From the NCBI GenBank assembly GCA_017893485.1, contig CM030364.1, forward strand, positions 203,604,827 to 203,668,826: a stretch of 64,000 nt of DNA, in the 5' to 3' direction. Made by a program: the position numbers and the translations under genes. Positions 1-10,128 of the stretch are shown here, in pieces (within the stretch, counting starts at the first letter, position 1; the number at the start of each line of letters is the position of its first letter). Below the pieces are notes generated by a model. It saw only the letters and a list, made by a program, of their open reading frames with translations, had not been told where the DNA came from and did no database searches. Source of the stretch: Hemerocallis citrina (lineage: Eukaryota > Streptophyta > Magnoliopsida > Asparagales > Asphodelaceae).

Positions 1-79
1 AATAAATTTTCGTACAAAAGCGGTGGCCTGTTTGCGTTCGGAAAATACAAAAGAAAATAAAAAAAAGAAAAGAGAGTGA

Positions 80-2458
80 CTGCTTGGGAGAGGAGGGCAC
101 CTCTTCGGCTCCCATAGCATTATCCCCAGGAATGTTCACGTTCGGATCGTCCTCATGGCCGAGCGAGCGAACATCCCCATCACCATCACCTCCTCCCGGA
201 GTAAACGAGAGCTCAAGAAACTTCATGGAGAAGTGGAATCCTTCAAACTCTAGATGGGGGTACTTATCAGTGCTTGCTCGAGGGCCCGCTCGTATCCCTG
301 ATCCTGGGCATAGATGACCTTGTCAATCGTGCAAAGCTTTGCCGCATGCAGCTTCTTCTCGTTCTCTTACAGGAGGGCCTTCTCCTCAGTGAGGGTGGCC
401 AGCTCTGCTTTCAGGGCCCGCTCATGAGTCTCTGAGGCTTCGACCAGAAGCTTCTGGTCATTCATCTCCCACTCGTACCACCTAGCGTTCCGCCCGGACA
501 AGAGGAGCACCTGGGCGTAACGCTCCTCTGCTCCGCCCCTTGCAGAGTTGCTTATGAACGAAGAGCAAAGACATAAAAAAATTTCAAGGGCATAAGAAGA
601 TTTTACAAAAAAAGAGGCTAAGGAAAACTTACCGCCATGTCGGCTTGAGCCCACTTCATTAGGCATGACTCAAGGGTCTCGATCGTGTGGTTCTCCCTAT
701 CCCGAGGGGTGGCCAGGTTCTCCACCATCTTAATCGCCACCAGAACCTCCATCAGAGAGTCTGCCACCTTTACAGACTAGTTGGGGGCCCATGGTGCCAA
801 CCTTGCCTCCCCCACTATCTCCCGAGCATCGGGACGGGTCGGTGAGAGACCAGCCATTACACCATCAGAAATTCTGAGGTTCCCAGGGATTGGCCTGCCT
901 TGGTCCAGCCGGAGTTTCCCGAGATCACCAAAGCCTTTGACCATTTGGACTTCGCCCAAGAAGCCCCCTCAGACGCCGTAGCTACTAGCCTATTCTTCTG
1001 CTTCTGCTGCTACTCGGCTGCCTTCTTCTTGGCTAAGAAGGACCTCCTCTGCTCAATCTCAGCATCATCCATAGCTACAAAATAAAATACTAGTTATGAG
1101 AACGAAGGAAAATAGACAAACGAAAAAAGAAACAAAAATATACAAGGGTCGATGTGGCTCAGTCCAATCCTCGCTAAATACCGCTCGGTCACAGCCGACC
1201 ATGGGATGCTCCCTTTGGAAACAATCCTTTCCACATCCTCCTTCTCCTCCTCTGTAAACTCCTTCTCCTTCGGTGCCTTGTTGTTGGATTTGTAGAAGTT
1301 CCAGTTCGAAGGGATCTCCCAAGGTACCTGGTTCCGAACGATGAAGTAATTCTCTTTCCAATCTATAATAGAGTCAGGGTGACCGTGGACTACTTGTCTA
1401 TGGGGGCGAGGGGAGATATAGTAGATTCCCTCATATGTCCCTGCCGACTGGATCCCTAGGTAGGTTCATAAATACTTCAGCTTCAAGGGTACCCCTCTCT
1501 TTTTGCAGAGCAACTTAAAGCACACTTTCTACTTCCATGAATTCGGACCGTACTGCATCAGACTCAAACCTGCCCAATTCAGTACCTCCTTAATGAATAG
1601 GTGCATCAGTAACATTAACCTCGAGATGAAGGCATCGAGTGGAAACATACAGAATCACAGGGCCAAGTTATCCATCGGACGAAGCCTTGGGTTCGGCACC
1701 ATCAACTCGTACTCCAGAGGAATGAAATGGCTAGCCCGTATCAAAGGAAGGTCGGAGCTTGCCGTCACGCTCTAGGTGCCATCCATCTTGATCCTCTAAC
1801 GGCTTGGTGAGGAGGGCTGCACACCTTACCGAACCAAATCCCCCAGTTTGTTTGGGGATTTCCTGATCGAAGCCGGCTATTAAAGATAAAGGACTTCAAG
1901 TCCGCCCTTCGGTTGGAACTCAATGGGCAATCCTAGACTATCAGGAAGAGTCCACTTCAGCTTCCTCCCCCAAATACGGGGGGCCTTCACAGGGAAGGTC
2001 GTTGCCAATTGTTCCAGGTCCTGAGTCCCATCCGGCAAGCTGACCTCCTTGGCTCCGCCTTCGTCCTTTTTCCCCTCTTCCACTTCTACTGGTTCACCCT
2101 TGCCGACTACCTCCATTTCCCTCTCGTCCACTTTTACTGGTTCACCCTCGCCGACCACCTCCATCTCTTCACCCTCTTCATCTGAATCGCTCAACTCAAC
2201 CATAAAGGGTCTCCAGCATCAGAGAGGCTGGACCTCGTGAACTTCTTGGACCTCTTCCAAGGATGTGGAGTCAAAAGAAGAGCCAATGGCATCTTGACCG
2301 TATGTAGAGGCAGAAGAATTGGACCATACCTTCGATATAATATAAAATACTAACATGATTGTCAGAAAAAATGTCGAAAAGCTATTCGCCGGTACTTGAA
2401 CAGAATCTAGAGAGAGGTTCTCGGGCAAGTGGGAGAAATTAAAGAGGAGAATAAACAA
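80..2458 (-). pseudogene. O1 antisense ORF aORF1 (Transposase_28/plant-mobile-like plus coiled coil), decayed
   Basis: This is the counterpart of M aORF1 at 6588-8702. The N-terminal part (about 1880-2458) is Ser/Asp/Glu-rich and has an in-frame TGA at 2219-2221. A badly decayed middle follows (about 1450-1880). Around 1144-1440 a readable stretch contains DWKENYFIVRN, then PWEIPSNW, then VTERYLARIGLS, matching both M and O2. Intron 1 is 1075-1143 (GT...AG, phase 1). Exon 2 starts at 1074 with codons for MDDAEIEQRR and ends at 633 before a GTAAGT donor (632-631, phase 0). Exon 3 (to about 80) encodes a charged coiled coil and an acidic GGGDGDGD-type tail. The intron 2 acceptor, near 539, cannot be placed exactly in frame. 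The family is known as extra ORFs of Tat retrotransposons; its function is not established. Confidence 0.7.
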
Positions 2459-2468
2459 AGGAGGGGAG

Positions 2469-2476
2469 TATATATA
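2469..2476 (-). promoter_or_regulatory. TATA box upstream of O1 aORF1
   Basis: On the minus strand this reads TATATATA, just upstream of the first readable codons of O1 aORF1. M has a TATA box at the matching place (6422-6428). Inferred promoter. Confidence 0.45.
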
Positions 2477-2645
2477 AATGACTCAGAGATGCCTCGATTG
2501 CCACAACCAGTCTTAACCATCCGATTTGATCCAACGGTGGATAACACAGACTCCTCGATTTCCTAAACCATGATGTTAGCTGAGTCACGTGCAACACACG
2601 TGCCTTCTCCATGGTCTCCATGAACACAAGCTGGTTTTCTAATAA

Positions 2646-2761
2646 TCTCCAAGTGTGAAACGCTCGACGCTCGGCAGTGACCTCGAGCCACCCACAAGGT
2701 TTCACATAGCCTTGCTACCGCTCGACCCTTGGTAGTGACCTCGAGCCACCCACAATGTTAA
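2646..2761 (+). repeat. 58-bp minisatellite of O1, left part
   Basis: About two imperfect 58-bp units, each with GCTCG...CTCGGCAG or its variant, then GTGACCTCGAGCCACC. The array is cut after GTTAA (2757-2761) by solo LTR F and resumes at 20632 with GTTGC, at the same point of the repeat unit. Confidence 0.85.
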
Positions 2762-4055
2762 TGTCATACCCTACTTCCCAAAATACAGGAATACGAGTGC
2801 GTAACGAAGGTCCAGCGAATGATGTAAATACCATCCATAAGCTGTACTAGTCTAACTCAACAATATGAATAACAATCACAACCATGCAAGAGAATATAAT
2901 CACATAAATGAAGAATAACTTCAATAATAAATGAAATAATTCAAAACATAATATCCAACATATGGGATAAAACAAACTCCGAGTTATAAAAGCCCAAAAC
3001 AACGTACAATATCAATAACAATGTTCAAAGGGAAAGATAGCATAAAGATAATTCAGACAATCTATTCTTGGACTCCATCTTCTAGAATCGTTGCTAATTA
3101 ATTCCTTGTGGTACCACTCCTTCGGTACCTGTAAACTCGTGATCTAAAAATAGAGAAAATAATGTCCTTAAAGCAAGTCGTGGACAGCAAGTAGGGAGAA
3201 ACAGGGAGCAATAAAAGGCATGGTATATCAAGAATGAAGGAATGGACCAAAGTCAAGAACAAAAGCAAGGATTGACAATAATGTCAAGGGTCTATTTTAT
3301 TTCATGCAGTAATTAACAATTACAATTCAAGAATCAATATCGATGATAATATGCGGGATCAAGAATGAAATGTATAATGAGGGTTATTATTCATTTTATT
3401 AACCTATCTAATGCACGTAGTACTGCGTCCCATTCCACAGGTTCGGTGCATGCAAACAAGTGAACGTTTTAGACTGATGGTGAACTCAACAGATCGTGTA
3501 CTCGGCTTCGATGATAATAATTAACAATCAGTAATTAATATTCAATAATTTGCAATCGATACTCCCCCTTCCAATCAATCAATGTAACAATAAGGCCTTT
3601 ACCAAGTACAGTCTCCGATTATTCACTACCAAGTAGACCCATAATACCCCGGCTTGTTAATATTTTATTTCATTCTATGTGAGCATGCAAGAAAATGTCA
3701 AGGTTGTGTTATACTAGGTGTGACTAATTCTACTCATTATAGATAAAGCAAGAAATATTTATATTAAATCAACACAATTCATACAATCTGGACAGCAGGA
3801 TGTTACTGTACAAAAACAGATATTCCCGCTGCTACAGAAAAGCAAATCTGGAACCGTTAGAAGTTCTAGAAACTAGACTCTCTGCCGGTTCCAGTGAATA
3901 TACATACGATATATAAAAAACACAGAAACTAGGTTTAAATTTGTATTCTTTACAGATTTTGTGTTCAGGGAGCAGGTTATATATTGTGTTCACATATATG
4001 TATTGGGTCAGAAAACTTATCAGTTAAATCCAAAACAAATAAGGGTGATACCTAC

Positions 4056-4675
4056 TATTACCGCTAAATCTGGTGTGGGGGTAAACAGATAGTATTTGTG
4101 GATTCTTAGGAAAACTTGAATAGCAAACCTGTATACCTGTTCTGCCGGAGTTTGACCGTTGACTCCCGCCGTTCACCTGCAAAAAGTGCGAGACACCGGG
4201 ATTGTTCCCGGTGACGCACCCTCCGACGCTCAAGTCAGTAATCAGGCATGATTAAGAAAGAGCGTAAATTGGCAAAAGATTGATTACCTCTTAATGGAGA
4301 TGGATGGGGGGTATTTATAGGCGTCTTAGGGATCAGATTAGGAATGTAATCCCCGTGATCTGATAAGGAATATAATCCCTGTAAACAGATTAGGAATGTA
4401 ATTCCTAATTCCTAGTGGAAGGATAGATGTGAATCAGGGTCGTTGATTAGTATTAATCAGAGATCCTGATCCTATCCCTCTGGATCGGGTTTTCTGCTGG
4501 TTGAAACCCGCACCCGATTGAGGTGGATCCGTTCATGGATTATTGGATCTTTGATGGAGAGATCCAGTACCCATTTCAGACCCATTGGTAGGTGAAATTA
4601 CTGTTTTGCCCTTGGGCTTCAAGATTCGCGTATGATTTGGATGGTTCCGATTAAACCCCATTTTTAGCCATATCA
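4056..4675 (-). repeat. 3' LTR of M
   Basis: Aligns end to end with 17946-18566. In plus-strand view it begins TATTACCGC (TG decayed to TA) and ends ATATCA. A TATAAATA box (minus strand) lies at 4312-4319. Confidence 0.95.
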
Positions 4676-4691
4676 CGAGCCTCCCACTCCC
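4676..4691 (-). other. Polypurine tract of M
   Basis: On the minus strand GGGAGTGGGAGGCTCG abuts the 3' LTR, the expected site for plus-strand DNA priming. The same tract precedes the LTR of S (24810-24824), and a related one precedes the LTR of O1 (21071-21083). Confidence 0.85.
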
Positions 4692-5225
4692 GAAGATTGA
4701 GCTTGATCAGCCTTTGAGGAGTAGTTTTACTGTTTTAATGGCTAGTGGAGTTGTGTCGGAGTCCAATATGGGAGGTTTTGAATCTTGAAGGAGGGAGTGT
4801 GGTAATTCCTCAAGTTGGTTGCACTTTGAGTTGTTCCTGAGTTCTTCGGATCATGCGGTCTTTTCGTTCATCTTTGCGAAGTGTCAATTCGTCGTTCGGG
4901 GGTCTTAGAAGATTGTTCTTGGTAATAATTACTTGTTTGGGGATTAGAAAATGTCTCCCTAACTTTACAATTACTTTCCAGGAGTTCTTCCTTAACTTCC
5001 TGAATTTTTAATTGTTTTTTCGCAATTTTTTGGCGAATGGCTCGGTCGTTTTCCTTTGTTGTGCGGCCTACACGCTTGTATCACACTACCGACCCCTTCC
5101 AACGCTTGCTGCCCAGGAGGCCGAGGTCCGTGGGTGGTTCGGCACCTTCTTCCGAAGAAGAGAGGCACCTCGGCTAGGTTGTGAGTGCTGAGAGGGAGTT
5201 CGGCGAGGTCCGAGGTCCAACATTC
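4692..5225 (-). other. Non-coding region of M between PPT and 57-bp array
   Basis: No convincing ORF. The 60 bp next to the PPT (about 4692-4750) match the reverse complement of 24750-24809 in S, including a shared AGTAAAACTACTCCTCAAAG block, so this is conserved 3' untranslated sequence of the family. Confidence 0.7.
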
Positions 5226-6140
5226 CATGTAACATAGTCGGTGTCAAGAACGCTCGGCAGCTGGTGCCGAACCCCAACTTTCCATGTAACATGGTCGGTG
5301 TCAAAAATGCTCGGCAGCTGGTGCCGAGGTCCAACTTTCCATGTAACATGGTCGGTGTCAAGAGCGCTCGGCAGCTGGTGCCGAACCCCAACTTTCCATG
5401 TAACATGGTCGGTGTCAAGAGTGCTCGACAGCTGGTGCCAAGGTCCAACTTTCCATGTAACATGGTCGGTGTCAAGAGCGCTCGGCAGCTAGTGCCGAAC
5501 CCTAACTTTCCATGTAACATGGTCGGTGTCAAGAGCTCTCGGCAGCTAGTGCCGAGGTCCAACTTTCCATGTAACATGGTCGGTGTCAAGAGCGCTCAGC
5601 AGCTGGTGCCGAACCCCAACTTTTCATGTAACATGGTCGGTGTCAAGAGCGCTCGGCAGCTGGTGCCGAACCCCAACTTTCCATGTAACATGGTCGGTGT
5701 CAAGAGCGCTCGGCAGCTGGTGCCGATCCCCAACTTTCCATGTCACATGGTCGGTGTCAAGAGCGCCCGGCAGCAGGTGCCGAACTCCCAAATTTTCCAT
5801 GTAACATGGTCGGTGTCAAGAACGCTCGGTAGCGGGTGCCGAACCCCCAAATTTTCCATGTAACATGGTCGGTGTCAAGAACGCTCGGCAGCTAGTGCCG
5901 AGGTCCAACTTTCCATGTAACATGGTCAGTGTCAAGAGCGCTCGGCAGCTGGTGCCGAACCCCAACTTTCTATGTAACATGGTCGGTGCCAAGAATGCTC
6001 GGCAGCTGGTACCGAATCCCAACTTTCCATGTAACATGGTCGGTGTCAAGAACGCTCGGCAGCCGGTACCGAGGTCCAACTTTCCCTGTAACATGGTCGG
6101 TGTCAAGAGCGCTCAGTAGCTGGTGCCGAAGTCCATGACT
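5226..6140 (+). repeat. 57-bp minisatellite of M, about 16 units
   Basis: Units repeat every 57 bp (CATGT at 5226, 5283, 5340, 5397 and so on), each with CATGTAACATGGTCGGTGTC, then GCTCGGCAGCTGGTGCCGA. Early units alternate between a CCGAACCCC and a CCGAGGTCC junction, suggesting a 114-bp dimer. Because 57 is divisible by 3, several frames stay open and encode a 19-residue repeat; I regard this as a by-product. Position is the 3' untranslated region, where Tat elements often carry tandem repeats. Confidence 0.97.
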
Positions 6141-6587
6141 TGTCATTTTCTGGCAGAGAATGCCCTGCGGAGTTGGTGGCTTCTGCGCTCCTAGCAGACG
6201 TGGCAGCCATTAAATGTGATGGCTTCTGAACTTCTGACAGCTCTGACGGATGAGACGCTCATTTAATGCAGTGACCTCTGAGCTTCTGCCAGATGGGACA
6301 GTAATTAATGCGATGTACGGCTTGGCGTGGCAAACAAGGCGATGATTTAGGTCGCTTTTGTCGTTTTGCTTGAATGGGCCGGCGGTATGGGCCCATTAAT
6401 CTCGTTTTGCACGCCTCGCTCTATAAAACCCCACCCCCTCTCTCATTTTTCACTTCTCTTCTCTTTTACTCAGGCAGTTATTTGTGTTTAAGCGAGAGCT
6501 TCAGGTCATCGCCGTCTGTTTTCCAGTGAAGTTTCCGACAGCAAATCTTTAAGGTAATTTATACTTAGTTTCTTTCCAAGTATAAAT
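6141..6587 (+). promoter_or_regulatory. Promoter and 5' leader of M aORF1
   Basis: A TATAAAA box lies at 6422-6428, followed by a pyrimidine-rich leader (about 6430-6480) typical of plant transcript starts. Upstream are two TGGGCC site-II-type motifs, at 6375-6380 and 6388-6393, the second within a GGGCCC palindrome. Site II elements are known targets of TCP-type factors in plant promoters. The start codon at 6588 lies about 160 bp downstream of the TATA box. The region is directed against gag-pol transcription. Promoter activity is inferred. Confidence 0.6.
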
Positions 6588-7486
6588 ATGTCTCTTCCCT
6601 CTGTCTCCGAGTCGTCTTCTTGGTCCGAGCCCTCCCTTGAAGTTGTCGAAGCCATACTCCGAGTCGCCCAGATAAGGGCAAGAAGGTATTCGGTAAAGAT
6701 TCGATCGTGGAGGATCCGAAGCGCATGGGGGAGTTTGGCAGGTTGCCGGGGCCACTGACCGGGCTTCACAGAGTTCGAGAGTTTCCGGAGGAGCACGCCG
6801 AGCGTATTGTTCACGGGAGGGGGAGGACTTTCGAGGAGAATGCGGCGAGGGAGAGGACCGAGGCAGATGAGATGGTGTCGATCCTCCGCGAAGAAGATTT
6901 GGGAGTGATCCGGGACTGTTTCCACATCCCGGAGGAGTACGAGCTTATGCTGCTAGGTTCCGGGGTTAGGGCCAACTCACCGCTGCCAGTGACCATGTGT
7001 TGCTGGCCGGTTGACGCCTTTATCGCCGGGGCTCGGCTACCTCTCCATCCGTTCACATTCCTCGTTCTGAGGTGGTTTGGGGTCAGCCCCATCCAACTTA
7101 TGCCAAACGCATGGAGAGTCATAAACAGTTTCGTACTTCACTGCCAAGCCGCTGGGATCGAGCCGGAGCTGAATGTACTTCGGACGATCTATCGGCTTCA
7201 TCAAGGGAACCGGTCGGAGTTCCGGTACTATTTGGCTCCGAGGCATGGTGGTAGGCTCGTCATATGCCCCGACTCCATCAAGCACTGGCATGAAAATTTC
7301 CTGATAGTGCGGAGTGCGGGGCCTGGCCTATCCCTTCCAGTTGGGTGGAAGAGGTGCGGAAGAGGTTAAAGGCGCTGCCCAAGCTTTGCCCTGAAGAAGA
7401 AGAGGCAGTTCGGACACTTCTCGATCGGCCGAAGTATGATTGGAAGGAGCTGACCGAGGATGTCTTGTTCAGGGGAGGGCTCTGCC

Positions 7487-7580
7487 GTGTAGATCCCAGT
7501 ACGCGACTTCCGTGCTTTGTTTTTCACACTTCACTTTTCATGACTTTTTATCACGCTAACAAACTTCGTTTTTAATTCAG
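7487..7580 (+). other. Intron 1 of M aORF1
   Basis: A 94-bp GTGTAG...TTCAG intron in phase 1. The upstream single base C and downstream AG form a CAG codon, followed by GCG ATG GAC. O1 (1075-1143) and O2 (63814-63881) have introns at the same protein position and phase. Confidence 0.75.
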
Positions 7581-8029
7581 AGGCGATGGACTACGATGCG
7601 GTGTTGGCTTTGAGAGCAGGTTTTGCTAGTAAGGCACCGAAGAAGCGCAAGAGGGTGGCCACCAAGTTGCCGACCCCAAAGACTCTGAGGGTCACGGAGG
7701 CGGTCGAGGAGGTGGAGACCCTTGGAAGCCTGGCCGTTGCCGATGGAGGTGCCTCAGCGTCAACTGGGCCCGACGAGTTCCCCATCGCCGTAGCCCTGAG
7801 GATGGCGACCCCCCCCCCGTTGTCAGTGGTGGCCGAGGAGCTCCTGACCGAGGAGCACAAAAGGATTCATGTTCCGGACTGGCAGGTTCGGAAACATGAC
7901 GGATTCCTCGGCAATTCCTTGGCGAGCATGCAGGTGGTCAAGCACTTGGCGACGCCGAAGGATCAGGCCGCCATGGAGGCCGGGCAAGAAGGCGACGACG
8001 TCATCGAGATTTCTCGCTCGGCGGTCTCG

Positions 8030-8111
8030 GTAAGTGTTGAATTTTTGCTGTCATTAGTTCCCTTTAGGTATGATTTCTCTAACTTTTTTAATACCTCTTC
8101 CCTTATCGCAG
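8030..8111 (+). other. Intron 2 of M aORF1
   Basis: An 82-bp intron with GTAAGT donor and TATCGCAG acceptor, phase 0. It joins the SRSAVS end of exon 2 to the IIVHFGHHMERL start of the coiled-coil exon. Donors at the matching place are GTAAGT in O1 (632) and GTAACT in O2 (63372). Confidence 0.75.
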
Positions 8112-8702
8112 ATTATCGTCCATTTTGGTCACCACATGGAGAGGTTAACGGCTCTGGAGAAGGAGCTGAAGCAGGAGTCCGACCAAGCTCGGAAGGAGAA
8201 GGCTCGGATGGGGAACGAGCTCGACAAGCTCAGGGTCGAGTTCGAAGGGAAGACGGCGGGGGTTGAGTACCTCGAGGGCCAGGTCGTGAAGCTGGAGGGC
8301 GACCTTCTTCGCCAGAAAGAGGAGGCGGCCATACAGTTGACCGAGGCGGTAGAGGCCAAGGCTGCTGCTGTAAAGGCGGCGGAGGACGCGACCATGGAGA
8401 AGGCGCAGGGTTTCCTCTCCCAGAACATGGCCAAAGCCTACGCCGAAGCCCTCGCCCGGGTGACGAAGGCGTATCCTGACGTGGACTGCTCGGGATGGAG
8501 ATTGTTCCTGGGCCACGTCGAAGGCTTCGACCCCGAATCAGAGGGAGAAGAAGAAGAAGAAGGGGAGGACGAAGTCGAGGCTGAAGTCGAAGTCGTCACC
8601 GAGGTCCCGGGGTCTGTGGTTACTCCGCTGGCGGTGGTGACCCCTTCAGAGACGTCGACCCTCCCCCATTCTCGTCGCCCTGGGAAAGAGGTCGCGCCCT
8701 GA

Positions 8703-8871
8703 CTCCGCTTGCTTTTTCTTTTCTTCTGTTTTTTTTGTGTAATGCCTAATCACGGACTGGCCATCGCTTTTTATGTAATGAATGAAAACATCTTTTTGGG
8801 CTCAACTCTGTGTCTCTCTATCTTTTCTCAAAATTTTTTGAAATTTTGGCTAAGTGTAGGAGTTCGGCAAT
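8703..8871 (+). other. Probable 3' untranslated region of aORF1
   Basis: AT/T-rich with no ORF. A TGTAAT...CACGGACTGGCCATC...ATGAATGAAAA block matches the reverse complement of O2 near 51750-51800, so the end of the gene is conserved too. Confidence 0.5.
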
Positions 8872-9830
8872 GTGTTTGAAAATTTGTTGTTTGCTTCGAC
8901 TTCTTTTCAGCTTGCGGTGGTGACTCAAGCCGTCGAGCCTACTTGCTCGGGGGACAATGCTCTTCCCGAGGTCGGCTTAGGGGCGACGAGGCTGTGCTTG
9001 ACGAGGTGCCGAGAGCGGCTCTACGAAGTCGAGCTGAGATTGCGCAGAGCCGTAAGCAAGCAGAACCATCTTCAACTCATCCTGGGTCGGCGAGACATCG
9101 AGATCCGGCGACTGGAGAGTAGGATCGCCGAGATGGCTCCCTTAGGAGAGGATGATGGTTCGTCGACCGCCTTTAGCTATGGCCTTCGGATCAGTGCATT
9201 CGCCACACTTTATCAAAAATAACAACGGAGAAGGACGATCTGCTTTCTGAGATTCGTCACCTGCAAACTGTAGAGACGGAGCTTCGGACGGAGGGAGAGG
9301 GATTGACGGCCGAGGTGGCCAAACTGACGACCGAACAGGACGAACTGACGGCCGAGGTCGATGCACTGAAGAGAGCCACGTTAGACAAGAGCATCGAAGT
9401 CACCCATCTCCGCCGCCTTATCGCCAGTCGCTCTGGCGTCCCGAGCTCCGCAATACCTCCTCGCTTCGAGGTCAATGTAAAAGATGACTCTCTGAGGAAA
9501 TGGATCTCAAAGCTGGAGGCAGAGGTGGCTCGCCTCAAACCGCGTTCGGGGCCGATCAATGTGAGGAGCACTTCGTGTACTCGCACGGAGAGCAAGCAGG
9601 GCATCTCGTTTTATGAGCTCGCGACCCGTTGGCCCATCGGCCATCCTAGTCCGGGGGATGTGCAAAGTGTTGTGGCCATTTCATCGAGCGGAGCATCCGT
9701 CGGAGCGGCTGTTAGGAGCATCACCGAGGACACATCTCAATTTGCTGGTTTGGGGTCGAGCTCCAGAGGCAAACATCGTCACCCTCGAGTGTCCTTGAAG
9801 CGGAACATCCCTGCGCCACAGAGGCGTTGA
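8872..9830 (+). pseudogene. aORF2 of M: second antisense ORF, coiled coil only
   Basis: The first part (8872-9222) contains RCRERLYEVELRLRRAV and RRDIEIRRLESRIAEM, a charged coiled coil. A TTCTTTTCAG acceptor-like site at 8901-8910 may mean it starts with an upstream exon. A frame change near 9170-9220 leads to the frame ending at 9830, with EKDDLLSEIRHLQTVETELR, repeated TAEV segments and IEVTHLRRLIASRSG. The matching HLKKLIADRD coil is in O2 at about 51400-51640 (minus). No catalytic motif is visible. It could be a separate gene or distal exons of aORF1; the stop and AT-rich gap before it favour a separate transcript. One frameshift. Confidence 0.5.
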
Positions 9831-10128
9831 AGATCTTGTTTTTGAAGCCTTTGTATTTAGCCTAAGTGCAACAAGTCGGCATTGTAACTTTTGCTTTTTA
9901 ACGCCTTGTAATCTTGTTGTATGGAAGAGCCGCCTTGTACTGCGTCCCAATTCTTAATAATATTTCTTTCTAAGACTTGCACGTTTTTCATAGCTCTGTG
10001 TGGTTGTTTTGTTTGTGACTGTGTTCATTGCACCGAGGTCCCTGAGCTGGTCTTTTGCTCGTTTGGGGGTCGGCGTCATAAGCGTTCGGAAAGTGGTGCC
10101 GAGCTATGCTTCGGTCATTTAATCTCGT

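Larger units (their letters stand above)
6588..8702 (+). pseudogene. aORF1 of M: antisense spliced gene, Transposase_28/plant-mobile-like plus coiled coil
   Basis: Exon 1 (6588-7486) begins MSLPSVSESSSWSEPSLE. A 1-nt shift near 6655 leads to the long frame from 6671, with RVREFPEEHAERIV, then LPVTMCCWPVDAFIAGARLPLHPF and WFGVSPIQLMPNAWR, the conserved core of the putative gypsy-type transposase (Transposase_28) family. A second 1-nt shift near 7322 leads to the frame with EEEEAVRTLLDRPKYDW. Intron 1 is 7487-7580 (phase 1). Exon 2 (7581-8029) is basic then acidic and includes a KKRKRV nuclear-signal-like stretch. Intron 2 is 8030-8111 (GTAAGT...GCAG, phase 0). Exon 3 (8112-8702) is a heptad-rich coiled coil (ALEKELKQESDQARKEK) with an acidic tail ending in TGA. 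Such antisense ORFs are known in Tat elements; the molecular role is unknown. Two frameshifts make this copy non-functional unless they are sequence errors. Confidence 0.75.

Noticed and set aside
5264..5863. 199-residue open frame with a 19-residue repeat
   Set aside because: It follows from a 57-bp tandem repeat whose length is a multiple of three; other frames and the opposite strand are open too. No conserved start or family.
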